A stretch of DNA of 22,609 nt from Reyranella sp. (GTDB taxonomy: Bacteria; Pseudomonadota; Alphaproteobacteria; Reyranellales; Reyranellaceae): assembly GCA_016780605.1 (NCBI GenBank), contig JADHLS010000003.1:1-22609 (forward strand), in the 5' to 3' direction. The notes beneath the pieces were generated by a model that saw nothing but the letters and a program-made list of their open reading frames with translations, was not told the origin of the DNA and did no database searches. Both the position numbers and the translations under genes were made by a program. Positions within the stretch are counted from its first letter, which is position 1; every line of letters starts with the position of its first letter. This document shows, piece by piece, positions 1 through 7,298 of this stretch.

Positions 1-819
1 ACGGCCAACATCGCCGCGGAGCTGCTGGGTATCGACCACAGCAAGATCCAGGTGCTGATCGGCGACACCAGCAGCATCGGCTTCTCCAACCTGACCGGCG
101 GCAGCCGCGTCACCTTCGCGTCGGCAATGGTCGTCACGCAGTCGGCAGAGAAGGTCATCAAGACCCTCTGCGAGCGCGCCGCCAAGATCTGGAAGATCGA
201 GCCGGAGGCGGTGACCTGGGACAACGGCTTTGCCCGTCCGGCCGGCGACAATGCCGGCAAGTTCGAGCCGCTGTCGCTCACCCAGATTGCGGCCAAGGCG
301 AGCGAGACCGGTGGGCCGATCGGCGCGGGTGCCTCGAGCAACACCGCCGGCGCCGAGGGTGGCTTCAGCACCCATATTTGTGACGTCGAAGTCGATCCCG
401 GCACCGGCCGTGTCTGGGTGACACGCTACACCGCCTTCCAGGATGTCGGTCGCGCAATCCATCCCGACTATGTCGAAGGCCAGATGCAGGGTGGCGTCGC
501 CCAGGGCATCGGTTGGGCGCTGAGCGAGGAGTACATCTACGCCAAGGACGGCAAGCTCGATAATCCGGGCTTCCTCGACTACCGCATGCCGGTCACATCC
601 GATCTGCCGAAGATCGACGCGGTCATGATCGAGGTCCCCAACCCGAAGCACCCGCAAGGTGTCCGTGGCGTCGGCGAGGTGCCGCTTGTCCCCGTCATGT
701 CGGCGGTCGCCAACGCCATCCACAATGCCACCAAGCTGCGGCTCTACAGCCTGCCCATGTCGCCGCCCAAGGTGCTGGAAGCGCTGGAGCCTGAGCCGCT
801 TGCCCGCGCGGCAGATTGA
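1..819 (+). CDS. Xanthine dehydrogenase-family molybdopterin-binding subunit, 3' part
   Basis: This is the C-terminal 272 residues of a molybdenum hydroxylase large subunit. The reading frame is open from base 1 and the start lies outside the window. The enzyme would hydroxylate a carbon of an aldehyde, aromatic or N-heterocyclic substrate at a Mo-pterin centre and pass electrons to FAD/[2Fe-2S] partner subunits. Visible family signatures are the glycine-rich GGVAQGIGWAL stretch and, near the end, GVRGVGEVPLVP. In this family the glutamate of that GVGE motif is the catalytic base next to molybdenum. The tail (SLPMSPPKVLEAL) is the usual C-terminus. The partner subunits are not in the window, so the substrate cannot be assigned; aldehyde, CO-dehydrogenase-like and isoquinoline oxidoreductase-like types all remain possible. 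The family call is firm. Confidence 0.9.
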   Translation, partial: TANIAAELLGIDHSKIQVLIGDTSSIGFSNLTGGSRVTFASAMVVTQSAEKVIKTLCERAAKIWKIEPEAVTWDNGFARPAGDNAGKFEPLSLTQIAAKASETGGPIGAGASSNTAGAEGGFSTHICDVEVDPGTGRVWVTRYTAFQDVGRAIHPDYVEGQMQGGVAQGIGWALSEEYIYAKDGKLDNPGFLDYRMPVTSDLPKIDAVMIEVPNPKHPQGVRGVGEVPLVPVMSAVANAIHNATKLRLYSLPMSPPKVLEALEPEPLARAAD

Positions 820-827
820 TCGTGGTT

Positions 828-857
828 TTCCTCCCCGTCGATGACGATGGGGAGGAA
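828..857. repeat. Hairpin / REP-like palindrome
   Basis: The arms TTCCTCCCCGTCG and CGATGGGGAGGAA pair over 13 positions with one G-T wobble around an ATGA tetraloop. It begins 9 bases after the stop of the molybdenum hydroxylase gene and faces the converging uracil-DNA glycosylase gene. Neither side has a T-run, so it is not a classical intrinsic terminator. A dispersed intergenic palindrome or a factor-dependent 3'-end structure is more likely. Confidence 0.5.
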
Positions 858-913
858 CCGCCTCAGTCCACGAAATCCCAGGTGGCGACGCCTGTAACGA
901 CCTTGGCCATGGT

Positions 914-936
914 TTCCTCCAGTTCTTGTGGAGGAA
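914..936. repeat. Second hairpin with the same arm sequence
   Basis: TTCCTCCA and TGGAGGAA form an 8-bp stem around a 7-base loop. The first seven bases of the arm repeat those of the hairpin at 828-857, so the four arms could also pair in the alternative combination. Together with that hairpin it occupies the 151-base spacer between two convergent genes, which shows no coding potential. Confidence 0.45.
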
Positions 937-970
937 GCATAGGCAGCCGTTCCATCCGGCCGCACGGAGA

Positions 971-1813
971 TCAGCGGATCCTGAGCTCGCGCAGCTTCTT
1001 GTCGAGCGACAGAAGGTCGGACCAGCTCTGCCGCTTGCTGGCAGGCGTGCGTAGCAGGTAGGCGGGGTGGAAGGTTGGCAGGGTCGGGACACTGCTGCCG
1101 TCGTCCAGAGCCAACGTGGTCCATTTGCCCCGCAGGCGCATGATGCCTTCGGTCGTGTCGAGCACCGACTTGGCGGCGGTGCCACCGGCCAGCACCAGGA
1201 CCTTCGGCTGCGCCAGCTCGATATGCCGTCGCGTGAAGGCCATGCAGATCGCCTGCTCGGCCAGCGTCGGCGTGCGGTTGCCGGGCGGCCGCCAGAACAG
1301 GATGTTGGTGATGTAGAGGTCGCGCTCGCGGCTCATGCCGATGGCGTCGAACATGCGGTCCATGAGTTGCCCGCTGACGCCGACAAATGGCTTGCCCAGT
1401 CGGTCCTCGTCGCCACCGGGCGCTTCGCCGACGATCATCACCGGCGCACCGACGACGCCATCGGCGAACACGGTATTCTTGGCGGTGCGCTTGAGCGCGC
1501 AGCCTTCGAAGGTGCGGACGGCTGCCTCGAGATCCTGAACGCTGTTGCAGCGTTGCGCCAACGCTCGCGCGTCCTCGATGAGCTGTGGCGATTCGATCGG
1601 CACTGGCCCGCGAAGAGGCGTGACGACGGGCGGCGGTGCCGTCCGGACGGGCGTCGGCGGCGCCGCCTCCGTCGGCGGAATCGCAGCCGGCGTCGACGCC
1701 GGGGGCGGCGCGGCGAAGCGATCGATCGCGTCCTCGCCGATGGTCTCGTCGATGCCCTGGTCGACGTACCACTTCAGCAGGGATTCGAGATCTTCTCGAG
1801 CGATGGCGTTCAT
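971..1813 (-). CDS. Uracil-DNA glycosylase, family 4-like
   Basis: A 280-residue protein that would remove uracil from DNA as the first step of base-excision repair. After a short helical N-terminus and a Pro/Ala-rich linker (about residues 35-75) comes the UDG fold. It has GEAPG (129-133) followed by EDRLGKPFVG, then ITNILFWRPPGNRTPT (168-183) and the HPAYLLR loop (249-255), the usual family-4 order. Of the four cysteines that hold the [4Fe-4S] cluster in classical family 4, only C105 and C190 match. The first CxxC position is F102, and W174 sits where KCRPP is usual. The start at 1813 was chosen because its ATG overlaps the stop of the upstream MetX-like gene (ATGA), which implies translational coupling. 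The longer frame back to 1852 would lie inside that gene. Confidence 0.85.
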   Translation of the reverse strand: MNAIAREDLESLLKWYVDQGIDETIGEDAIDRFAAPPPASTPAAIPPTEAAPPTPVRTAPPPVVTPLRGPVPIESPQLIEDARALAQRCNSVQDLEAAVRTFEGCALKRTAKNTVFADGVVGAPVMIVGEAPGGDEDRLGKPFVGVSGQLMDRMFDAIGMSRERDLYITNILFWRPPGNRTPTLAEQAICMAFTRRHIELAQPKVLVLAGGTAAKSVLDTTEGIMRLRGKWTTLALDDGSSVPTLPTFHPAYLLRTPASKRQSWSDLLSLDKKLRELRIR

Positions 1814-2877
1814 GACAGGCGTTTCAGGAAAGCGCTGAGGATCGGCGCCCACAGGGCGGCATCGGCATGGCTTGCCATGTGGCCCTTGTTGGTCGGCAGT
1901 TCAACGTAGGTCACGTCGACCCCAGCGCGCCGCATGTCGCTCACGTAACCCGGGCTCAAGGCGATGTCGAACAGCTTGTCGGAGGGCGACTGCACATAGA
2001 GGACCTTGGCCTGCTTGAGCTTGTCGTACTCCCTGGTGACGTCGAAGCTGCCGATCGCCCGGCGCAGCACGACCATCGAATGGCCGTCGTAGATCTGCGA
2101 CCAGGCCTTGGCGTTGGCGCGAATCGCCGCCTCGCGCGCTTTGGGGTCCGGCATGGTCTCGGCCAGGATCTCGTTCTGGCCGTAATTCATCAGCGTTTCG
2201 AAGCGAATTTCTTCTAGCGTCCCCGCGATGCCGCCATTGTCGTAATACCAGCCGCCGTTCCAGTTCGGATCGCTGGCCAGGCGTTTTTGAAGCGCTTCAA
2301 GGCGATCGAGCCCGCCCGGAGAGCGCGGCGCCGTCACCGACGGCACGATCGCCTTCATGAAGCCCGGATAAGACGCGGCCCATTGAAACGATTGGAAGCC
2401 GCCCATCGACGGGCCGATGACCGCAACCAGGCTTGCTAGACCGAGCGAATCGACCAGCAGCTTCTCGGCGGCAACGATGTCGCGCATCGTGATTTCCGGA
2501 AAGGTCGGTCCATACGGTTTGCCGGTCGCGGGGTCCTTGCAATTTGGCCCCGTGCTGCCGTGCGCTGAACCCAACGCATTCACCGACACCACGAAATAGC
2601 GGTCGGTATCGACGGCTTTGCCGGGTCCGATCAGGCCGTCGAACCAGCCCGCGGCGCCAGGCGCCACGCCGCGTCCTTCTTTGCCGGCCGCGTTGCGTCC
2701 CGCGGCGTGGTGGCTCGACGTGTAGCCGTGCACGATCAGAATGGCGTTGTCCCGCTGAGGCGCCAGGGTGCCGTAGGTCTCGTAGGCGAGTTCGAGGACC
2801 GGCAGCGATCGGCCGGACTCCAGGCGGAAATCACTGCTGGTGAAGACTTTGCTCTCGATTCCGCTCAGCTCTGCCAC
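1810..2877 (-). CDS. MetX-like alpha/beta hydrolase (homoserine O-acetyltransferase family)
   Basis: A 355-residue cytoplasmic alpha/beta hydrolase of the homoserine acetyltransferase family. Visible marks are AYETYGTL near residue 31, the nucleophile elbow GPSMGG (S157), a likely acid at D300 (SPSDKLF) and a likely histidine at H333 (NKGHMASH). Classical MetX has GGSMGG and GHDxFL at these places, so acyl transfer to homoserine is not assured; a hydrolase paralogue with another substrate is possible. I prefer the GTG at 2877: AAAAGGGA precedes it by about six bases, and the 29 codons between it and the ATG at 2964 have weak GC bias and contain an inverted repeat. The ATG at 2964 (384 residues) is the alternative. 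The gene overlaps the glycosylase gene by four bases and diverges from the ETF-QO gene. Confidence 0.8.
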   Translation of the reverse strand: MAELSGIESKVFTSSDFRLESGRSLPVLELAYETYGTLAPQRDNAILIVHGYTSSHHAAGRNAAGKEGRGVAPGAAGWFDGLIGPGKAVDTDRYFVVSVNALGSAHGSTGPNCKDPATGKPYGPTFPEITMRDIVAAEKLLVDSLGLASLVAVIGPSMGGFQSFQWAASYPGFMKAIVPSVTAPRSPGGLDRLEALQKRLASDPNWNGGWYYDNGGIAGTLEEIRFETLMNYGQNEILAETMPDPKAREAAIRANAKAWSQIYDGHSMVVLRRAIGSFDVTREYDKLKQAKVLYVQSPSDKLFDIALSPGYVSDMRRAGVDVTYVELPTNKGHMASHADAALWAPILSAFLKRLS

Positions 2878-2906
2878 GGGAATTCCCTTTTCGCTGGGTG
2901 GCGATT

Positions 2907-2923
2907 TAGCCTCCAACAGGCTA
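2907..2923. promoter_or_regulatory. Inverted repeat in a divergent intergenic region
   Basis: TAGCCT-N5-AGGCTA is a perfect 6-bp inverted repeat lying between the likely start of the MetX-like gene (2877) and the ETF-QO start (2995). Its size and place suit a regulator operator. It also argues that this stretch is not coding. No confident -35/-10 pair was found around it. Confidence 0.3.
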
Positions 2924-2994
2924 TCTACCACTGCAGGATCGTCGCCCGCCGGCGGCACGTCCATGTTGAAAAGGCACTGCAGAGCGAGACGGGA

Positions 2995-4650
2995 ATGGCG
3001 CGCGAGTCGATGGAATATGACGTGCTGATCGTTGGCGGCGGCCCGGCCGGGCTGTCGGCGGCGATCCGCCTCAAGCAGCTCGCCGCCGAGCGCAACCATG
3101 AAGTGTCGGTGTGCCTGATCGAGAAAGGGTCCGAACTCGGCGCCCACATCCTTTCAGGGGCCGTGATCGATCCGATCGGCCTCAACGAGCTGATTCCCGA
3201 CTGGAAGGAGAAGGGAGCGCCGATCGAGACCTTGGTGAGCGACGACCAGTTCCTGTTCCTGACCAAGTCCGGTTCCTATCGCTTTCCCAATTTCCTGATG
3301 CCGCGGCTGATGAATAACCATGGCAACTACATCGTCAGCCTTGGCGAAGTCGTTCGCTGGCTCGGCCAACAGGCCGAGGCGCTGGGCGTGGAGATCTATC
3401 CGGGCTTCGCCGGCGCCGAGGTGCTCTACAACGAGGACGGCTCGGTGAAGGGTGTTGCCACCGGCGACATGGGCATCGGCAAGGATGGCAAGCACAAGGA
3501 CAGCTACACGCCGGGCATGGAGCTGCATGCCAAGTACACGCTGATCGCCGAAGGCGTGCGGGGCTCGCTGGCCAAGCAGCTCATGGCCAAGTTCGACCTG
3601 CGTGATGGCGTCGATCCGCAGAAGTTCGGGATTGGCCTGAAGGAGCTGTGGCAGGTCGATCCGGCGCGCTTCCAGAAGGGCCTGGTCGTGCACTCGCAAG
3701 GCTGGCCTCTCAGCGAGACCGGCAGCCACGGCGGCTCGTTCATGTATCACTTCGGCGACAACCTCGTTGCCATCGGCTTCGTGATCCATCTCGAGTACGA
3801 GAACCCCTACCTCTCGCCGTTCGACGAGTTCCAGCGCTTCAAGACGCATCCCGACGTGGCGAAGTACCTGCAGGGCGGCAAGCGCCTGGCCTATGGCTCG
3901 CGGGCCATCAATGAGGGCGGCATCCAGTCGGTGCCCAAGCTCGTGTTCCCCGGCGGCGCGCTTCTCGGCTGTTCGGCGGGCTTCGTGAACCTGCCGCGCA
4001 TCAAGGGCAGCCATAACGCCATCAAGAGCGGAATGCTGGGCGCCGAGGCCGCCTTCGAGGCGCTGGCCGGCGGAAAGACCGGCGGTGACGAGCTGATCGC
4101 CTATCCGGTCAAGGTGAAGGCGTCGTGGATCTGGAAGGATCTCGACAAGGTGCGCAATGTCAAGCCTGCGCTGCACTGGGGCACCATGCTCGGCACGCTC
4201 TACGGCGGCATGGATATGTGGCTGCACGATCTCGGCATCCGCGTGCCCTGGACGATGCATCACAAGAAGGCCGATCACGAATGCCTGCGACCGGCCGCCG
4301 AATTCCAGCCGATCCAGTATCCCAAGCCTGACGGCGTGCTGTCGTTCGACAAGCCGTCCTCGGTGTTCCTGTCGAACACCAATCACGAGGAGGACCAGCC
4401 GGTACATCTCAGGCTGCGCGATCCCTCGATCCCGATCGCCGTCAACCTGCCGCTCTATGCAGAGCCTGCGCAACGGTACTGTCCGGCGGGCGTTTACGAG
4501 GTGGTTACCTCCGACAACGGCCAGCCGCGCTTCCAGATCAACGCGCAGAACTGCGTGCACTGCAAGACGTGCGACATCAAGGATCCGGCACAGAATATCG
4601 ACTGGACCGTACCCGAAGGTGGCGGCGGGCCAAATTATCCCAACATGTGA
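2995..4650 (+). CDS. Electron transfer flavoprotein-ubiquinone oxidoreductase
   Basis: A 551-residue membrane-associated enzyme that moves electrons from reduced electron-transfer flavoprotein (fatty-acid and amino-acid dehydrogenation) to ubiquinone. FAD binding is shown by VGGGPAG near residues 13-19. A GCSAGFVNLPRIKGSHNAIKSG block is typical of the family. The C-terminal [4Fe-4S] cluster is held by C496, C520, C523 and C526 (YCPAG ... NCVHCKTC). Length matches the usual 550 or so. The ATG at 2995 is preferred because the resulting ARESMEYDV start is typical of the family. Its stop is four bases before the start of the TPR gene, which suggests one transcript with that gene and ispE. Confidence 0.95.
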   Translation: MARESMEYDVLIVGGGPAGLSAAIRLKQLAAERNHEVSVCLIEKGSELGAHILSGAVIDPIGLNELIPDWKEKGAPIETLVSDDQFLFLTKSGSYRFPNFLMPRLMNNHGNYIVSLGEVVRWLGQQAEALGVEIYPGFAGAEVLYNEDGSVKGVATGDMGIGKDGKHKDSYTPGMELHAKYTLIAEGVRGSLAKQLMAKFDLRDGVDPQKFGIGLKELWQVDPARFQKGLVVHSQGWPLSETGSHGGSFMYHFGDNLVAIGFVIHLEYENPYLSPFDEFQRFKTHPDVAKYLQGGKRLAYGSRAINEGGIQSVPKLVFPGGALLGCSAGFVNLPRIKGSHNAIKSGMLGAEAAFEALAGGKTGGDELIAYPVKVKASWIWKDLDKVRNVKPALHWGTMLGTLYGGMDMWLHDLGIRVPWTMHHKKADHECLRPAAEFQPIQYPKPDGVLSFDKPSSVFLSNTNHEEDQPVHLRLRDPSIPIAVNLPLYAEPAQRYCPAGVYEVVTSDNGQPRFQINAQNCVHCKTCDIKDPAQNIDWTVPEGGGGPNYPNM

Positions 4651-4654
4651 GCCC

Positions 4655-6433
4655 ATGAGACGTACCCATCTCGCGCTGTTGTCCACGGTGCTGCTTTTCA
4701 CCCTTCCTGCGATCGGCGCCGCCCAGCAAAGCGGTCCGCCGAGCACCGGCTCGCAGAGGCAGGCCCAGCCTTCCCGCGGCTTGCAGCTCTCGCTTATCGC
4801 GTTGAGTGGTCGCTATCTCGCGGCCCGGGTTGCAGAGCAGGACCACGACTACGATACCGCATCCGACCAGATCGACCTTGCGCTCAGCCAGGCGCCGACT
4901 GATCCCGACCTGATCTACGCGGCCTTCCGGCTGCGCATGTACGCCGGTCGGATCGACCAGGCGGCGCAGCTCGCGCCACAGGTGCTGGCGATGCGTCCGG
5001 GTGACGGCATCGCCAACCTCGTGCTGGCGGTTCAGGCGACCAAGAAGGCGGACTATCGCGCTGCCGAGGAGCAACTCGGCCGCATCGGCGGTGAGAACCA
5101 GCTGGGGCCCCTGCGTGAATATGTGCTCGCGTGGCTGAAGGCTGGGGAGAAGGACTACGCCGCCGCCCGCGCGCGCATCGCGCGACTGAAGCCCGCCGCT
5201 GGAGAACGTGCCGAAGCACCGGCTTTGGTGATCGAGGCGCAGATCGACGAGATGGCCGGCGACAAGGCGGAGGCCGAGGCCAAGTATCGTCGCGCCATGT
5301 CGCTCGACAAGAACGGCCTGCGTACGACGGTCGCTGTGGCCGAGGGGCTGAGGCGTCTGGGCAAGGCCAACGAGGCGCGGGACCTCCTCAAGACCTACGC
5401 TGACAAGTACAGCGATGCGGTTGTCGTGGATGGCCTGATTGCGCCGAATGCGCCGATGCCGCCTCCGCCCACGCCGGCGTCGGGCATCTCCGAGATCCTG
5501 TTCGACATTGGCGGCATCCTGTCGTCGGACCCGCGCAATGCGCGCGCCGATCTGGCGCTGATCTTCTACCAGCTCGCCGCCAGCCTGAAGCCCGAGCACG
5601 ACTTCGCCTGGCTGATGATCGCGGGCCTTTACGAGCAGTTCCAGGAGGTGCCGAAGGCGATCGAGGCGTTGAGCAAGATCGGCCCGACCTCGCCTCTCTA
5701 CTGGCAAGCCCGGCTGCGCGCGGCCGCTCTCGACGCGCAGCAGGAGAAGTTCGAGCAGGCGATAAGCCGGCTGAAGACGCTGGTCGCCGAGAAGCCCGAC
5801 CGTATCGATGCCGCCCTGACCCTGGCGGATCTGCTGCGCGGCAAGGAACGCTACCCCGAGGCCGTGCAGGCCTATGACACCGCCATCATGCGGATCCGCA
5901 ATCTCGAGGAGCGCCATTGGTCGGTGTTCTTCGGCCGCGGCATCGTGCTGGAGCGGACCAAGCAGTGGCCCAAGGCCGAGGCCGACATGAAGAAGGCGCT
6001 CGAGCTGTCGCCCGAGCAGCCGCATGTGTTGAATTATCTCGGCTACAGCTGGATCGACCAGGGCATCAACCTCGACGAGGGCATGAAGATGCTGCAGCGG
6101 GCCACCGAGCTCAGGCCCGACGACGGCGCAATCACCGATTCGGTGGGCTGGGCCTTCTATCGGCTCGGCCAGTACGACAAGGCCGTGGAATGGTTGGAGC
6201 GCGCCGCCGAGCAGAAGGGCGACGACGCCACCATCGTCGAGCATCTCGGCGATGCCTATTGGCATGTCGGCCGCAAGCGCGAGGCGCGCTTCCAGTGGGA
6301 GCGGGCGCTCAACCAGAAGCCCGACAAGGACCGTGTGTCGGTGATCCGCGACAAGATCGACAACGGCCTGAGTGCCGCCAACGACAAGCCGACGGTCTAC
6401 GAAAAGCCGGCCGAGGCCAAGCAGGGCGGTTGA
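4655..6433 (+). CDS. Secreted tetratricopeptide-repeat protein
   Basis: A 592-residue protein with a clear signal peptide: MRRTH, a hydrophobic core, then a predicted cut near residue 23 at IGAAQ. The rest is a chain of TPR helices. The best-formed repeats are in the last third (for example around NYLGYSWIDQG, DSVGWAFYRLGQYDKAVEW and EHLGDAYWHVGRKREARF). A Pro-rich stretch near residue 270 divides two TPR blocks. TPR solenoids are protein-protein scaffolds; a periplasmic or outer-membrane assembly role is likely, but no partner can be named. The ATG lies four bases after the ETF-QO stop, and the ispE start follows 19 bases after this stop. No catalytic motif is visible. Confidence 0.88.
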   Translation: MRRTHLALLSTVLLFTLPAIGAAQQSGPPSTGSQRQAQPSRGLQLSLIALSGRYLAARVAEQDHDYDTASDQIDLALSQAPTDPDLIYAAFRLRMYAGRIDQAAQLAPQVLAMRPGDGIANLVLAVQATKKADYRAAEEQLGRIGGENQLGPLREYVLAWLKAGEKDYAAARARIARLKPAAGERAEAPALVIEAQIDEMAGDKAEAEAKYRRAMSLDKNGLRTTVAVAEGLRRLGKANEARDLLKTYADKYSDAVVVDGLIAPNAPMPPPPTPASGISEILFDIGGILSSDPRNARADLALIFYQLAASLKPEHDFAWLMIAGLYEQFQEVPKAIEALSKIGPTSPLYWQARLRAAALDAQQEKFEQAISRLKTLVAEKPDRIDAALTLADLLRGKERYPEAVQAYDTAIMRIRNLEERHWSVFFGRGIVLERTKQWPKAEADMKKALELSPEQPHVLNYLGYSWIDQGINLDEGMKMLQRATELRPDDGAITDSVGWAFYRLGQYDKAVEWLERAAEQKGDDATIVEHLGDAYWHVGRKREARFQWERALNQKPDKDRVSVIRDKIDNGLSAANDKPTVYEKPAEAKQGG

Positions 6434-6452
6434 AACATCTCGCGGACGGCCG

Positions 6453-7292
6453 ATGAGGTCGGCACACGCCAAGGTCAATCTGTGGCTGAACGTCGTCGGG
6501 CGCCGCGACGACGGCTATCACCTGCTCGACTCGCTTGTTGCGTTCGTCGATCTGGCCGACCAGGTCGAGGCGCGCGCCTCCAGCGACCTGTCGCTCGATG
6601 TCGGCGGGCCGCTCGGCGGCCTGTTGGTCGGTGAGACCGACAACCTGGTGCTGAAGGCGGCGCGCCTGCTCGCCGACCGCGCGGGCATCGCTCCGCGCGC
6701 CGCCGTTCGTCTGGTCAAGCATGTGCCTGTGGCGGCCGGACTGGGCGGCGGCTCGGCGGATGCCGCGGCCGCGTTGCGCGAGCTGATCGATCTTTGGCGG
6801 GTCGCGATGCCGGAGGAGGAGCTTTTCGATCTTGCCGCCCGGCTTGGCGCCGATGTGCCGATGTGCCTTGCCGGACGCGGGGCTTTCGTCTCCGGTATCG
6901 GCGAGCGCCTCTTATGGGCGCCGCCGTTGCCGCCCTGCGCCGTCTTGCTCGTCAATCCCGGCAAGGCGCTGCCGACGCGGGATGTCTTTTCTGCCCGCCG
7001 CGGCGACTTTTCTCCGGTGCGTCCGCCACCTTCTAATTGGCCAAGCCTCGATGCGCTCGTCGCGGCGCTAGAGGACCGAGGCAACGATCTGACGCAGGCC
7101 GCCATTTCCCTGGAACCTGCGGTGGGCGAGGTGCTGGCGGCGCTTCGCGGGAGTGCCGCGCGACATGCCGCCATGAGTGGCAGCGGCGCCACCTGCTTTG
7201 CGCTCTACGATTCCCCGGCGATGGCCAGGCAGACGGCTTCCGCGCTGCCGGCCGCCTGGTGGCGACATATCGGGAGTTTCGTCCAAAGCTAG
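6453..7292 (+). CDS. ispE: 4-diphosphocytidyl-2-C-methyl-D-erythritol kinase
   Basis: A 279-residue GHMP kinase that phosphorylates the 2-hydroxyl of CDP-methylerythritol with ATP in the MEP isoprenoid pathway. The N-terminus AKVNLWLNVVGRRDDGYH carries the substrate-binding lysine K8. The ATP loop is PVAAGLGGGSADAA (about 92-105), the catalytic aspartate is D134 in GADVPMC, and the third GHMP motif is MSGSGATCFAL near residue 230. Length is normal. The start at 6453 puts the conserved AKVNL block eight residues from the N-terminus, as in relatives. It is the last gene of the rightward ETF-QO/TPR/ispE run and its stop lies six bases from the end of the convergent Sel1-type gene. Confidence 0.95.
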   Translation: MRSAHAKVNLWLNVVGRRDDGYHLLDSLVAFVDLADQVEARASSDLSLDVGGPLGGLLVGETDNLVLKAARLLADRAGIAPRAAVRLVKHVPVAAGLGGGSADAAAALRELIDLWRVAMPEEELFDLAARLGADVPMCLAGRGAFVSGIGERLLWAPPLPPCAVLLVNPGKALPTRDVFSARRGDFSPVRPPPSNWPSLDALVAALEDRGNDLTQAAISLEPAVGEVLAALRGSAARHAAMSGSGATCFALYDSPAMARQTASALPAAWWRHIGSFVQS

Positions 7293-7298
7293 CGCGCT

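Noticed and set aside
1067..1909. 280-codon plus-strand frame opposite the glycosylase gene
   Set aside because: It is Arg-rich without domains; the minus strand has clear UDG motifs.
3154..4746. 530-codon minus-strand frame opposite ETF-QO
   Set aside because: The plus strand has full ETF-QO motifs and cluster cysteines; the antisense frame has none.
4577..6478. 633-codon minus-strand frame opposite the TPR gene
   Set aside because: It is a GC-driven antisense shadow: no recognisable motifs, whereas the plus strand encodes a clear signal peptide and TPRs.
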